Under the pieces are notes generated by a model. The model was not told the DNA's origin. It made no database searches and saw nothing but the letters and a program-made list of their open reading frames with translations. Made by a program: the position numbers and the translations under genes. Below are positions 8,839 to 17,777 of a stretch of DNA of 45,862 bases, in pieces. Within the stretch, counting starts at the first letter, position 1. Each line of letters begins with the position of its first letter. Source of the stretch: Neisseria sp. (GTDB lineage Bacteria; Pseudomonadota; Gammaproteobacteria; Burkholderiales; Neisseriaceae); the NCBI GenBank assembly GCA_030538415.1, contig JAUNTY010000019.1, positions 1-45,862 of the forward strand, written 5' to 3'.

Positions 8839-9447
8839 TCAATAATTTCCCAACGACGTATGCGACGACACCCACAACACCAACGCGTCTTGTTCTCCCG
8901 CCACGCAGGCATGACCCATGGTGCTGTCGAAATAGCAGGAATCGCCCGCGGCCAATACCGTCGGCTGATAAAAATCGGTGTGCAGCGTCACTTCGCCTTC
9001 GAGCACGTAAATAAACTCCTCGCCCTCGTGTTGCAAGAGCGCCGGAAATTCGCCGATGTTGTGCGCCTTGATGCGGGTCAACAGCGGCACAAACTGCTTG
9101 TGGCTCAATTCGGCGCAAAGCGGGTGATAATCGTATTGCAAGGTATTGTGGACGCGGCTTTTGCCGGCGCGGGAAACCGCCAGCCTGCCGTTGGGCGTGG
9201 CCTGGTTTTCTTCGTGAAACAACTCGGCCACGCCCACCGACAGGCCGCGGGCGAGCGAGGCGATTTTTTCGTAAGTGGGCGAGAGCTGGCCTTTTTCGAT
9301 TTTCGACAAGGTCGACACGGAAATATGGCTTTTTTCGCTCAACTGCTGCAAAGTCAGCCCGGCCTGCTTGCGCAAATGGTGGACGCGCCCGGCCAGAAAA
9401 TTGGTCGGATTGTCGGGGGAAACATCGGTTTTATCGGCGGCGTTCAT
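8839..9447 (-). CDS. XRE-family regulator with C-terminal cupin
   Basis: A predicted transcription factor of 202 residues. An N-terminal HTH_3 domain (HHLRKQAGLTLQQLSEKS, then VSTLSKIEKGQLSP) is joined to a C-terminal cupin_2 sensor with EGEEFIYVLEGEVTL and the GDSCYFDS turn. This is the PuuR/HipB-like class that senses small metabolites. The ATG at 9447 gives a compact N-terminus; an upstream extension of 34 residues looks non-conserved. It is transcribed divergently from the reductase gene, 140 bp away. It probably controls the flanking transporter and catabolic genes through the shared 19-bp palindrome. Confidence 0.88.
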   Translation of the reverse strand: MNAADKTDVSPDNPTNFLAGRVHHLRKQAGLTLQQLSEKSHISVSTLSKIEKGQLSPTYEKIASLARGLSVGVAELFHEENQATPNGRLAVSRAGKSRVHNTLQYDYHPLCAELSHKQFVPLLTRIKAHNIGEFPALLQHEGEEFIYVLEGEVTLHTDFYQPTVLAAGDSCYFDSTMGHACVAGEQDALVLWVSSHTSLGNY

Positions 9448-9521
9448 GTGTTTGGCTTTGGTGTGGATTGTGCTGATGAAGATTTTAGCACAAGCCCGCT
9501 GCCCGGCCTTGTTGCCGTTAA

Positions 9522-9559
9522 ATTTTTCTGATACGAAAATATCTTTCACATAGTATAAT
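9522..9559 (+). promoter_or_regulatory. Candidate operator plus TATAAT box before the reductase gene
   Basis: The palindrome ATTTTTCTGATACGAAAAT (9522-9540) lies 13 bp before a perfect TATAAT (9554-9559). No good -35 hexamer is at normal spacing, as is common where an activator is needed. It matches 7139-7157 at 16 of 19 positions. Confidence 0.5.
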
Positions 9560-9587
9560 CAACAACAGTTTACACAGGAGCTACCCC

Positions 9588-10517
9588 ATGCAGATTTTTG
9601 ACTACGCCGCCACAGGCGAACGGATGCCGTATGCCGCGCTGATTCAGGCCATCCACGCTATTTTCACCGAGGGCTGCACCGTGCCGCGCCGCCACATCCA
9701 CGCCATCGACAGCGACGATGCCGCCGCCACGCTGCTGATTATGCCCGCGTGGCAGAAAAACAAATTCATGGGCATCAAACACGTCACCATCTATCCCGAC
9801 AACGGCGGTAAATACGCCTTGCCCGGCCTGCATTCCACCTATACCTTGTTTGACGCGCAAAACGGTGTGCCCGTGGCGGTATTGGACGGCAATCAAATTA
9901 CCTGCCGCCGCACCGCCGCCGCTTCCGCGCTCGCCGCCCGCTATCTCGCCCGCGAAGATGCCGAGTCGCTGCTGATTGTCGGCGCGGGCAATGTGGCGCG
10001 CGAACTCGCCCCCGCTTACGCCGAAGTATGCCGTCTGAAACACATCCGCATCTGGAACGTCAGCCACGACAAAGCCGAGCAACTGGCCGCCGATTTGCGC
10101 AGCCAAGGTTTTGCCGCCGAAGCCGTCGCCGATTTGCAGGCCGCCGTCGCCGCCAGCGATATTGTCAGCTGCGCCACCTTGTCCACCGTGCCTTTGGTGT
10201 TGCGCGAATGGGTCAAACCCGGCACCCACATTGACTTGATCGGCAGCTTCAAGCCCGATATGCGCGAAACCGACGATGCCATGTTTGCCGATACTTCGGT
10301 CTTCGTCGATACCGACGAAGCGCCCGACAAAGCCGGTGATTTGCTCTCGCCGATGGCCGCGGGGGTGTTCAAACGCGAACAGATTCTCGCCGACCTCGAA
10401 AGCCTCTGCCTCGGCAAACATCCGGGGCGCACCTCTGCCGACGAAATCACCGTTTACAAAGCCGTCGGCACGGCGGCGGAAGATTTGGCGGCGGCGGTGT
10501 TGGTGTATCAGGGCTGA
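9588..10517 (+). CDS. ornithine cyclodeaminase / delta1-pyrroline-2-carboxylate reductase family protein
   Basis: A 309-residue NAD(P)-dependent enzyme of the OCD/mu-crystallin superfamily. It has the substrate-binding region FMGIKHVTIYPDN and the dinucleotide-binding loop LLIVGAGNVARELA near residue 130, followed by HIDLIGSFKPDMRE. CAGGAG precedes the ATG. Family members either deaminate ornithine to proline or reduce pyrroline-2-carboxylate to L-proline in trans-3-hydroxyproline or D-proline breakdown. PutA follows about 170 bp downstream on the same strand, so the product proline would feed into oxidation to glutamate. I favour the reductase reading. It contains an AT-dialect DUS at 10028-10039. 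Confidence 0.82.
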   Translation: MQIFDYAATGERMPYAALIQAIHAIFTEGCTVPRRHIHAIDSDDAAATLLIMPAWQKNKFMGIKHVTIYPDNGGKYALPGLHSTYTLFDAQNGVPVAVLDGNQITCRRTAAASALAARYLAREDAESLLIVGAGNVARELAPAYAEVCRLKHIRIWNVSHDKAEQLAADLRSQGFAAEAVADLQAAVAASDIVSCATLSTVPLVLREWVKPGTHIDLIGSFKPDMRETDDAMFADTSVFVDTDEAPDKAGDLLSPMAAGVFKREQILADLESLCLGKHPGRTSADEITVYKAVGTAAEDLAAAVLVYQG

Positions 10518-10687
10518 TTGTTGCTTTCAGACGGCCTTCTTTATGATGCAGTCTGAACTGTTGATACAAACCAAAAGGCCGTCTGAAAAGAATACCGCCT
10601 ACCATGTACATCAAAGTAAAATAAACGGTAATATTGAGGCTGAATGGTCGTTTCAGCCGAACAATCATCTACAAAGGAATAACCATC

Positions 10688-13600
10688 ATGTTTGCCTTCT
10701 CACATCCGCAATCTGAGTTGCGCCAAGCCATCACCGCCGCCTACCGCCGCGACGAAGCCGAAGCCGTGGCCGATATGCTGGCGCAGGCGCAGATGACGCC
10801 GCTGGAAAAAGAAGCCGCCGCCAAGCTCGCCCGCCAATTGGTCACCAAGGTGCGCGAAAACCGCAGCAAGGCCAGCGGCGTGGATGCGCTGATGCACGAA
10901 TTTTCCTTGTCGAGCGAAGAGGGCGTGGCCTTGATGTGTCTGGCCGAAGCCTTGTTGCGCATTCCCGACGTGGCTACCCGCAACAAGCTGATTCAAGACA
11001 AATTGTCCGGCGGCGACTGGAAAAGCCATCTCAACAACAGCCCGTCGCTGTTTGTCAACGCCGCCGCCTGGGGTTTGCTGATTACCGGCAAACTCACCTC
11101 CGCCGGCCCCAAACAGCAAAACCTCGGCTCGGCGCTCACCCGCGTGGTCAGCAAGGGCGGCGAACCCTTAATCCGCAAAGGCGTGGATTACGCCATGCGC
11201 TTGCTCGGCAAACAGTTCGTCACCGGTCAAACCATTGAAGAAGCCTTGAAAAACGGCAAAGAGCGCGAAAAAATCGGCTACCGTTTCTCCTTCGACATGC
11301 TCGGCGAAGCGGCGATGACCCAGGCCGATGCCGACCGCTATTATCAGGATTACGTCAACGCCATCCACGCCATCGGCAAAGATGCGGCGGGCGCGGGCGT
11401 GTATGACGGCAACGGCATTTCGGTGAAACTCTCCGCCATCCATCCGCGCTATTTCCGCGCCCAACACGAACGCGTGATGGCGGAGCTGCTGCCGCGCCTG
11501 AAAGCGCTGTATCTGCTGGCGAAAGAATACAATATCGGCCTGAATATCGACGCGGAAGAAGCCAACCGCCTCGAATTGTCGCTCGATTTGATGGAAGCCT
11601 TGGTTTCCGACCCCGATTTGGCGGGCTTCAACGGCATCGGTTTTGTGGTGCAGGCTTATCAGAAGCGTTGCCCGTTTGTGATTGATTATCTGATCGACCT
11701 TGCCCGCCGCAACCATCAAAAGCTGATGATCCGCTTGGTCAAAGGCGCGTATTGGGACAGCGAAATCAAATGGGCGCAGGTGGACGGCATGGCGGGCTAC
11801 CCCGTTTACACCCGCAAAGTGCACACCGACGTTTCCTACCTCGCCTGCGCGCGCAAACTGCTGGCCGCGCAAGATGCCGTGTTCCCGCAATTCGCCACCC
11901 ACAATGCCTACACGCTGGCGGCGATTTACCAGATGGGCGAAGGCAAAGATTTCGAACACCAATGCCTGCACGGCATGGGCGAAACGCTTTACGACCAAGT
12001 GGTCGGTGCGCAAAACCTCGGCCGCCGCTGCCGCATCTACGCCCCCGTCGGCACCCACGAAACGCTGCTGGCCTACCTCGTGCGCCGTCTGCTCGAAAAC
12101 GGCGCGAATTCCTCGTTTGTGAACCAGATTGTCGATGAAAAAGTCAGCATCGACGATTTGATCGCCTGCCCGCTCGAAGCCGCCGAAGCCACCCAAGGAC
12201 GGATGCACGCCGCCCTGCCGATGCCGCGCCATTTATACGGCGCAGGCCGTCTGAACGCCTTGGGCGTGGATTTGAGCAACGAACACGTATTGCAACAACT
12301 CGAGCGCGACATGAACGCCGCCGCGCAGCAAAGTTTTCAGGCAGCCTCGATTACCGCCGTTGCGGTTGAAAACCAGCTCGCGCACGACGTGAAAAACCCC
12401 GCCGACCACAGCGACATCGTCGGTACGGCCGCCTTTATTCAGACGGCCTCGATTACCGATGTCGTCGCCGCCGCCAAAGCCGCCGAAGCTGCGTGGTCAA
12501 ACAAGATGCCGTCTGAACGCGCCGACTGCCTGCGCCGCTTTGCCGACCTGCTCGAAGCGCACACCCCCGCGCTGATGATGCTGGCGGTGCGCGAAGCGGG
12601 CAAAACCCTGCAAAACGCCATTGCCGAAGTGCGCGAAGCGGTGGATTTCTGCCGCTATTACGCCGAAGAAGCCGAGCAAACCATCCGCAACGAACGTGCC
12701 GTCGGCACCGTCGTCGCCATCAGCCCGTGGAATTTCCCGCTGGCGATTTTCACCGGCGAAGTGGTGGCCGCATTGGCCGCGGGCAACACCGTGGTCGCCA
12801 AACCCGCCGAACAAACCAGCCTCATCGCCCATTATGCCGTGCGCCTCATGCACGAAGCGGGCATTCCGCAAGATGTCTTGCAACTCGTGCTTGGTGCGGG
12901 CGAGGCAGGCGCGGCGCTTACCCAAGATGCCCGCATCAACGGCGTGATTTTCACCGGCTCGACCGAAGTGGCGCGCCTGATTAACCGCACCCTCGCCGCC
13001 CGCGCCGACACGCCGGTTTTAATTGCCGAAACCGGCGGCCAAAACGCCATGATTGTCGACAGCACCGCGCTGGCCGAGCAAGTGTGCGCCGACGTGATCA
13101 ATTCCGCTTTCGACAGCGCCGGACAACGCTGCTCAGCCCTGCGGATTCTGTGTTTGCAGGAAGACATCGCCGAGCACATGATTGCCATGATCAAAGGCGC
13201 GATGAACGAATTGCGCGTCGGCAACCCCGTGCAGCTGGCCACCGACATCGGCCCCGTGATTGATGCCGAAGCGCAGCAAAACCTGCTCGCCCACATCGAA
13301 AAAATGAAAGGCGCGGCCAAGGCATATCATCAAATCACGCAGCCTGAAAACGCCGGCCAAGCCACGTTTGTGCCGCCGACCTTGTTCGAGCTGAATAATC
13401 TTGACGAATTGCAGCGCGAAGTGTTCGGCCCGGTGTTGCACATCGTCCGCTTCCGCGCCGACGAATTGGACGCGCTCATCGACCAAATCAACGGCAAAGG
13501 CTACGCACTCACCCACGGCATCCACAGCCGCATCGACGGCACCATCGAACACATCGCCAAACGCATCGAAGCGGGCAATGTCTACATCAACCGCAACATC

Positions 13601-14287
13601 GTCGGCGCAGTGGTCGGCGTGCAGCCCTTCGGCGGCCACGGCCTCTCCGGCACCGGCCCCAAAGCAGGCGGCCCTTTCTACCTGCAACGCCTCACTTGCG
13701 CCCCGCGCTGGCATTCGCCCACCCTCAACCGCATCGGCAAAGCCGACGAACAAGCCCTCTCTGCGCTGGAAAACCAAATGCACCAAATGGGTTTCAGCCA
13801 AGAAGCAAAACTGCGGCTGGCGGCCGAATCGGGCAAATCGCGCGTCAGCACCCTGCGCGAAGCCAAATCGGTGTTGAACGGCCCGACCGGCGAAGCCAAT
13901 ATGCTCACCTGGCGCGCGCCCGAGCAAGTATGGCTCTGCGGCGGCGACCTCGAACAAAGCTACGCCGCCCTTACCCATCTCGCCGCCTCCGGCATCAAAG
14001 CCGTGGTGTCGCCCGAACATCCGCTGGCCATCTGGCAGGAACATCTGGCCGACTACCTCAGCGTTTCCGCCTATCCCGAGCAACACGGCATCAGTCACGT
14101 CGTCGCCCTCGAAGCCCTGAGCGTAGAAGTGAAACAGGCGTTGGCAAACACCGACGGCGCGCTCATCCGCATCGTCGATGCAAAAGCCGGTGTCGATGCC
14201 TTGCAGCTTTTTGAAGAAATCAGCCGCAGCACCAACACCACCGCCGCCGGCGGCAACGCCAGCCTGATGGCGATGGCGGAAGCGTAG
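10688..14287 (+). CDS. putA: bifunctional proline dehydrogenase / 1-pyrroline-5-carboxylate dehydrogenase
   Basis: PutA oxidises proline to glutamate in two steps using FAD and NAD, at the membrane surface. The 1199-residue product has an N-terminal arm and a PRODH barrel (RYRFSFDMLGEAAMT near residue 205, RLVKGAYWDSEIK near 350). It then has an ALDH-fold P5C dehydrogenase with ISPWNFPLAIFTGE, TGSTEVA and catalytic Cys in GQRCSALR near residue 820, and a conserved C-terminal domain. It lacks an N-terminal ribbon-helix-helix DNA-binding segment, so it is a non-autoregulating PutA. The ATG at 10688 follows AAAGGAATAACC; the frame stays open upstream but lacks a ribosome site. An AT-dialect DUS lies inside at 12506-12517. 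Confidence 0.96.
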   Translation: MFAFSHPQSELRQAITAAYRRDEAEAVADMLAQAQMTPLEKEAAAKLARQLVTKVRENRSKASGVDALMHEFSLSSEEGVALMCLAEALLRIPDVATRNKLIQDKLSGGDWKSHLNNSPSLFVNAAAWGLLITGKLTSAGPKQQNLGSALTRVVSKGGEPLIRKGVDYAMRLLGKQFVTGQTIEEALKNGKEREKIGYRFSFDMLGEAAMTQADADRYYQDYVNAIHAIGKDAAGAGVYDGNGISVKLSAIHPRYFRAQHERVMAELLPRLKALYLLAKEYNIGLNIDAEEANRLELSLDLMEALVSDPDLAGFNGIGFVVQAYQKRCPFVIDYLIDLARRNHQKLMIRLVKGAYWDSEIKWAQVDGMAGYPVYTRKVHTDVSYLACARKLLAAQDAVFPQFATHNAYTLAAIYQMGEGKDFEHQCLHGMGETLYDQVVGAQNLGRRCRIYAPVGTHETLLAYLVRRLLENGANSSFVNQIVDEKVSIDDLIACPLEAAEATQGRMHAALPMPRHLYGAGRLNALGVDLSNEHVLQQLERDMNAAAQQSFQAASITAVAVENQLAHDVKNPADHSDIVGTAAFIQTASITDVVAAAKAAEAAWSNKMPSERADCLRRFADLLEAHTPALMMLAVREAGKTLQNAIAEVREAVDFCRYYAEEAEQTIRNERAVGTVVAISPWNFPLAIFTGEVVAALAAGNTVVAKPAEQTSLIAHYAVRLMHEAGIPQDVLQLVLGAGEAGAALTQDARINGVIFTGSTEVARLINRTLAARADTPVLIAETGGQNAMIVDSTALAEQVCADVINSAFDSAGQRCSALRILCLQEDIAEHMIAMIKGAMNELRVGNPVQLATDIGPVIDAEAQQNLLAHIEKMKGAAKAYHQITQPENAGQATFVPPTLFELNNLDELQREVFGPVLHIVRFRADELDALIDQINGKGYALTHGIHSRIDGTIEHIAKRIEAGNVYINRNIVGAVVGVQPFGGHGLSGTGPKAGGPFYLQRLTCAPRWHSPTLNRIGKADEQALSALENQMHQMGFSQEAKLRLAAESGKSRVSTLREAKSVLNGPTGEANMLTWRAPEQVWLCGGDLEQSYAALTHLAASGIKAVVSPEHPLAIWQEHLADYLSVSAYPEQHGISHVVALEALSVEVKQALANTDGALIRIVDAKAGVDALQLFEEISRSTNTTAAGGNASLMAMAEA

Positions 14288-14300
14288 GCACAAGTTGGAC

Positions 14301-14341
14301 AAAGGCCGTCTGAAACCCATATGGGTTTCAGACGGCCTTTT
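14301..14341. terminator. DUS inverted-repeat terminator after putA
   Basis: An AAAGGCCGTCTGAAACCCAT arm and its inverse form a near-perfect hairpin ending in a T run, 14 bp after the putA stop. Confidence 0.85.
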
Positions 14342-14374
14342 CAAATCAAATGGCTTGATATTGCTTTATGTATA

Positions 14375-14574
14375 GAGACCGTCGCACCCGCGCAGGCGGG
14401 TGCCCAGTGCAAAGCACAGCTTTGCTTGTCTATCTGTTTTCTGATTCTAAAAATCCATTATGAGTCATGAAGTTGTGAACTTTCAAGGCTGGCAAGTTTG
14501 AGCTGAAGCGTTGCTTCAGACTGGGCACCCGCCTGCGCGGGTGCGACGGATGGGGGAATTTTGCAAAGGCCTCA
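14375..14574. repeat. dRS3-like mosaic element (about 200 bp)
   Basis: Palindromes at 14384-14403 and 14525-14544 have arms GCACCC/GGGTGC around GCGCAGGC. They enclose a 121-bp segment that recurs, reverse-complemented and diverged, between 43242 and 43380. The right end carries AATTTTGCAAAGGCCTC. Apart from this repeat and terminators, the gap 14288-14656 holds nothing recognisable. Confidence 0.75.
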
Positions 14575-14617
14575 TTATAGGCTTTGCATATTTTGAGTAA
14601 GCATGTCCGATATTCTC

Positions 14618-14649
14618 AGGCCGTCTGAAAACGTTTTCAGACGGCCTTT
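14618..14649. terminator. DUS inverted-repeat terminator of fhuB
   Basis: The hairpin AGGCCGTCTGAAAAC followed by GTTTTCAGACGGCCT lies directly behind the fhuB stop on the minus strand. Confidence 0.85.
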
Positions 14650-14656
14650 CATATTT

Positions 14657-16783
14657 TTACATCTTGCGCATCATCAAAAGGAAATAGCCGCCGCCAAGCA
14701 GCGTCGCCATCAAACCCGCAGGGATTTCATACGGAAAACCGATTTGGCGGCCGAGCCAGTCGGCCAGTGCCATCACGGTTGCGCCGATGAGCGCGGCGGC
14801 GATCAGCTGCTGGCGCGGCAGCCGTGCGCCGAGCATATTGGCCAGATGCGGCGCGAGCAGGCCGACAAAGCTCAAGGGGCCGATAAGCAGGGTGGCGAGC
14901 GCGGTGAGGAGCGCGCTGAAGACCACCAATACATAGCGGGCGGCGGCCACGTTCACCCCCGCCGATTGCGCCACCACGCTGTTGAGGCTGAGCAAACCCA
15001 GCCAGCGCGACAGCGGCAAAGCGGCGGCCAACAGAGCGAGCGCGGCGGCAAACACGGCGGCGGCCAGCATCGGCGTGGCCTGATAAGTCGAGCCGGAGAG
15101 CCACACCAACAATTGCTGCACGCGGAAATCGCCGGAAGCCGTCCACGCGCGGGTAAAGGCATCGGCGAGCGCGGCCACGGCAATGCCGGTGAGGAGGATT
15201 TTTTCCGGCAGCAAACCGTTTTGGCGGTTAAACAGCATAATCAGCGCCAAAGTCGCCAGCGCCGAGGCGATACCAATCAGCCAAAACAGGCCGCTGCCTG
15301 CGGGAATGTCAAACAGCAACACCGCCGTCATCACGCCAAACGCCGTACCCGAGCTGATGCCGAGCAATTCGGGGCTGGCCATCGGGTTTTGCGTCAGCCG
15401 TTGCAGCAACACCCCCGCCACCGCCAGCAACACGCCGCAAGCCAGCGCGGTCAGCAGGCGCGGGTAGCGCAGGGCGATAAAATCGGGATTAACGGTAAAC
15501 TGCCAACCGTCGGCGCTTTGTCCGGCAAACAGCGACAAAGCGAGGGCGGCCAACAGCAACAGCGGTAATAAACGCAACAGCGGTGATGCCCGCAAACGCG
15601 CCACCGTTTGCGCCGAGGCCGTCTGAAAAGCGGGGCGGGCAGGGGCTTTCATCATCAGCCACAGCAATAAGGGCGCACCGATCAAGCCCGTCACCGCGCC
15701 TGCGGGCAAATCGATTTGGCGGTAATGATGGAGCAATACCAATAAATTATCGGTGAGCAACAGCATCAGGCCGCCGAACACAAACGCCATCGCCAAACGC
15801 GCCGACAGCGTGCGCACACCGAGCTGGCGCACCGCCGTGGCCGCCGCCAGCCCGACAAAACCCATCATACCGACCATGCCGACCACATTGGCGCTGAGAA
15901 ACGCCGCCGCCGCCAAAGCCGCGAAGCGGATGGTTTTCACCGGAATGCCGAGCGCGGCGGCCTGGGTGTCGCTGAGGCTCATAATCGCCAAGGGTTTCAC
16001 CAACAGCGCAATCACGGCGGCTGCGGCGAGGATGCGCCAAAAGAGCGCCGCGCTGTCGTGCCAACTGTCTTGCAGCAACGAGCCGCTGCCCCAGAGCATG
16101 ATGCCGCGCGTTTCTTCGGAATAAAACAGCGTGATGATGCCGCTGACCGCGCCGAGATACAACGCCGTCACCAAACCCGCCAACACCACCATCAAAGGTA
16201 CTAGGGCTTGCTGACCATTCGATTTACGGGTGCTTTTTGCCCCTGAAAACGCATCTGCTGCGTTAAAAAGCCTCGCAAGATGTCCAATCTTGCTACGTTT
16301 TTTGCCTTGCATCTGCATTTTCAGGAACAAAAATCCCCTCATAAACGAATGGTCAGCAAGCCCTACCCGCCGCGAAGAAAGCCACAATACCATCATCAAA
16401 GCCGCCGCCGAGCCTGCAAACGCCACCGGTGCATTGCCCCACGCCAATAATGCGGGTGCGAACACGGTTGCCGCCACCAGCGCGGTTTGCGCGCCGCTGC
16501 TCACCGCCAGCGTGCTGTCGGAAGCGAGCGGGTTGCGCATGATTTGCTGCAACAGTATCGTCGCCACCGCCAGCGCGCCACCCGCCAGCAGCGCCATCGC
16601 CATCCGCGGCAAGGTGTTGTTTTGCACCATCAGCGCATCAAGTGGCAGCGTGTCGGGGCGGGCAAACAAATCCGCCCACGGCCAATGCCATTGCAGCTTG
16701 AGTATCCACAATAAAGAAGCAAACGCAGCGGCAAAGAGGCATAAAGCCCAATAGCTTACAGGCCGTCTGAACAGATTTACCAT
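14657..16783 (-). CDS. fhuB: ferric hydroxamate-type ABC transporter permease FhuB, with in-frame insertion
   Basis: A fused double permease of 708 residues, about 20 membrane segments in two homologous FecCD-type halves, importing ferric siderophore through the inner membrane. Each half shows the glycine-rich GPLSFVGLLAPHLAN / GFVGLAAATAVRQLG region that contacts the ATPase. The start overlaps the fhuD stop by 7 bp, which supports translational coupling. Residues about 141-194 are foreign to the family. They come from a 160-bp inverted-repeat element plus a duplicated TA (162 bp, 54 codons) at 16204-16363. Removing it restores SSRRV-VPLMVV, a normal junction. Whether the protein still works is unknown; the frame is intact. 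Confidence 0.9.
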   Translation of the reverse strand: MVNLFRRPVSYWALCLFAAAFASLLWILKLQWHWPWADLFARPDTLPLDALMVQNNTLPRMAMALLAGGALAVATILLQQIMRNPLASDSTLAVSSGAQTALVAATVFAPALLAWGNAPVAFAGSAAALMMVLWLSSRRVGLADHSFMRGFLFLKMQMQGKKRSKIGHLARLFNAADAFSGAKSTRKSNGQQALVPLMVVLAGLVTALYLGAVSGIITLFYSEETRGIMLWGSGSLLQDSWHDSAALFWRILAAAAVIALLVKPLAIMSLSDTQAAALGIPVKTIRFAALAAAAFLSANVVGMVGMMGFVGLAAATAVRQLGVRTLSARLAMAFVFGGLMLLLTDNLLVLLHHYRQIDLPAGAVTGLIGAPLLLWLMMKAPARPAFQTASAQTVARLRASPLLRLLPLLLLAALALSLFAGQSADGWQFTVNPDFIALRYPRLLTALACGVLLAVAGVLLQRLTQNPMASPELLGISSGTAFGVMTAVLLFDIPAGSGLFWLIGIASALATLALIMLFNRQNGLLPEKILLTGIAVAALADAFTRAWTASGDFRVQQLLVWLSGSTYQATPMLAAAVFAAALALLAAALPLSRWLGLLSLNSVVAQSAGVNVAAARYVLVVFSALLTALATLLIGPLSFVGLLAPHLANMLGARLPRQQLIAAALIGATVMALADWLGRQIGFPYEIPAGLMATLLGGGYFLLMMRKM
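16204..16363. mobile_element. 160-bp MITE-like element inside fhuB
   Basis: Perfect 18-bp inverted ends GGGCTTGCTGACCATTCG / CGAATGGTCAGCAAGCCC are each bordered by TA, consistent with a TA target duplication. With the extra TA it adds 162 bp, exactly 54 codons, so the fhuB frame is kept and no stop is introduced on that strand. The interior has weaker inverted symmetry around CGCATCTGCTGCG and TGCATCTGCA. No transposase is encoded. Confidence 0.8.
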
Positions 16784-17661
16784 GCGGTTTCCTTTTCAGA
16801 CGGCAGTCGGGCGGCAAGCTCATTGGCAAAATGCTGCATCGAGGGCAGCGCACCATAGCTCCATGTGGGCGGCAACACGCGGCGGTTGGCCGCTTTGCTG
16901 AACGGCAAACGTTGCCACAAAATGCTTTTTTCGAGCGCGGCGCGGGTGTTGCGCGGATGGGGTTTCACGATAATCAGCAGCGTATCGGGCGGCAGTTTGG
17001 CCAAATCGGTGAGCGCGATATTGGCAAAGCCCCATTCGTTGCTGCTTCCCTGCCAGGCGTTTTTCAAACCGAGTTTGCCGATAACCACATTAAACATGCT
17101 GGTTTTGCCGTAAATACGCGCATGGCGGGCATCGACAAACTGAATCACCGCCAGCGGCCTTGCGGCATAAGGAGCGAGCTGCCGACGTTGGCGGGCAAAC
17201 TGGTTTTCGGTTTGCTTTATCAGGCGCTCTGCAGCGGGGGAATCGCCGATGAGGGCGCCTATCTTGCGTGTGCCGGCGAGCGTTTGTGCGTATTGGATGC
17301 CGTTGTCGCTGGCAAAGCTCACTTCATATACCGGCGCTACTTTTTCGAATTGCGGTTTCAGATGGCCAAACCAGGATGACTGGATAAAAAAATCAGGCTT
17401 GGTCTGATACAGCTGCTCCAGATTGGGTTGGAAGCGTATGCCTGAATCCAGCGTGGTTTGCGGCATGGGCGGGTAGTTTACCCAGTCGCCGTAGGCGCGT
17501 TTGTCGCCGAGGCTGGCGGGCGCATGCCCCATGGCCGCGAGGGTTTCGGCGGTGGTCCAGTCGGATGTGGCCACGCGCGGCGCAGTTTGGGCGGCGAGCG
17601 GGGCGAGCAGCGGTAAAATCAATAAGGCGCGTTTGAGGCCGTCTGAAAAGAGTGTGTGCAT
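16777..17661 (-). CDS. fhuD: periplasmic ferric siderophore-binding protein (FhuD-like)
   Basis: A 294-residue product with a Sec-type signal peptide (hydrophobic ALLILPLLAPLAAQTA). It is followed by a cluster A-type metal-chelate-binding protein of the TroA/BtuF fold, with VATSDWTTAETLAAMGH near the N-terminus and PDFFIQSSWFG in the middle. There is no lipobox, so it is probably soluble in the periplasm. It would deliver the siderophore to FhuB and FhuC, which flank it. The ATG at 17661 precedes the signal; a longer open frame upstream is an artefact overlapping fhuC. DUS copies fill the 116-bp gap to fhuC. Confidence 0.86.
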   Translation of the reverse strand: MHTLFSDGLKRALLILPLLAPLAAQTAPRVATSDWTTAETLAAMGHAPASLGDKRAYGDWVNYPPMPQTTLDSGIRFQPNLEQLYQTKPDFFIQSSWFGHLKPQFEKVAPVYEVSFASDNGIQYAQTLAGTRKIGALIGDSPAAERLIKQTENQFARQRRQLAPYAARPLAVIQFVDARHARIYGKTSMFNVVIGKLGLKNAWQGSSNEWGFANIALTDLAKLPPDTLLIIVKPHPRNTRAALEKSILWQRLPFSKAANRRVLPPTWSYGALPSMQHFANELAARLPSEKETAW

Positions 17662-17777
17662 GATGGTTGGTTGTTTAAAGGTTTCAGACGGCCTTTGGCT
17701 TTGATATGTAGGACAGAAGCCGTCTGAAAATGGTTGTGAGGCAAGCCGCGGGCTTGCTTGTCCGCATTTTTTACCAC

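Noticed and set aside
14603-15568. 321-residue Gln/Arg/His-rich open frame opposite fhuB
   Set aside because: Low-complexity antisense frame starting inside a terminator; no family resemblance.
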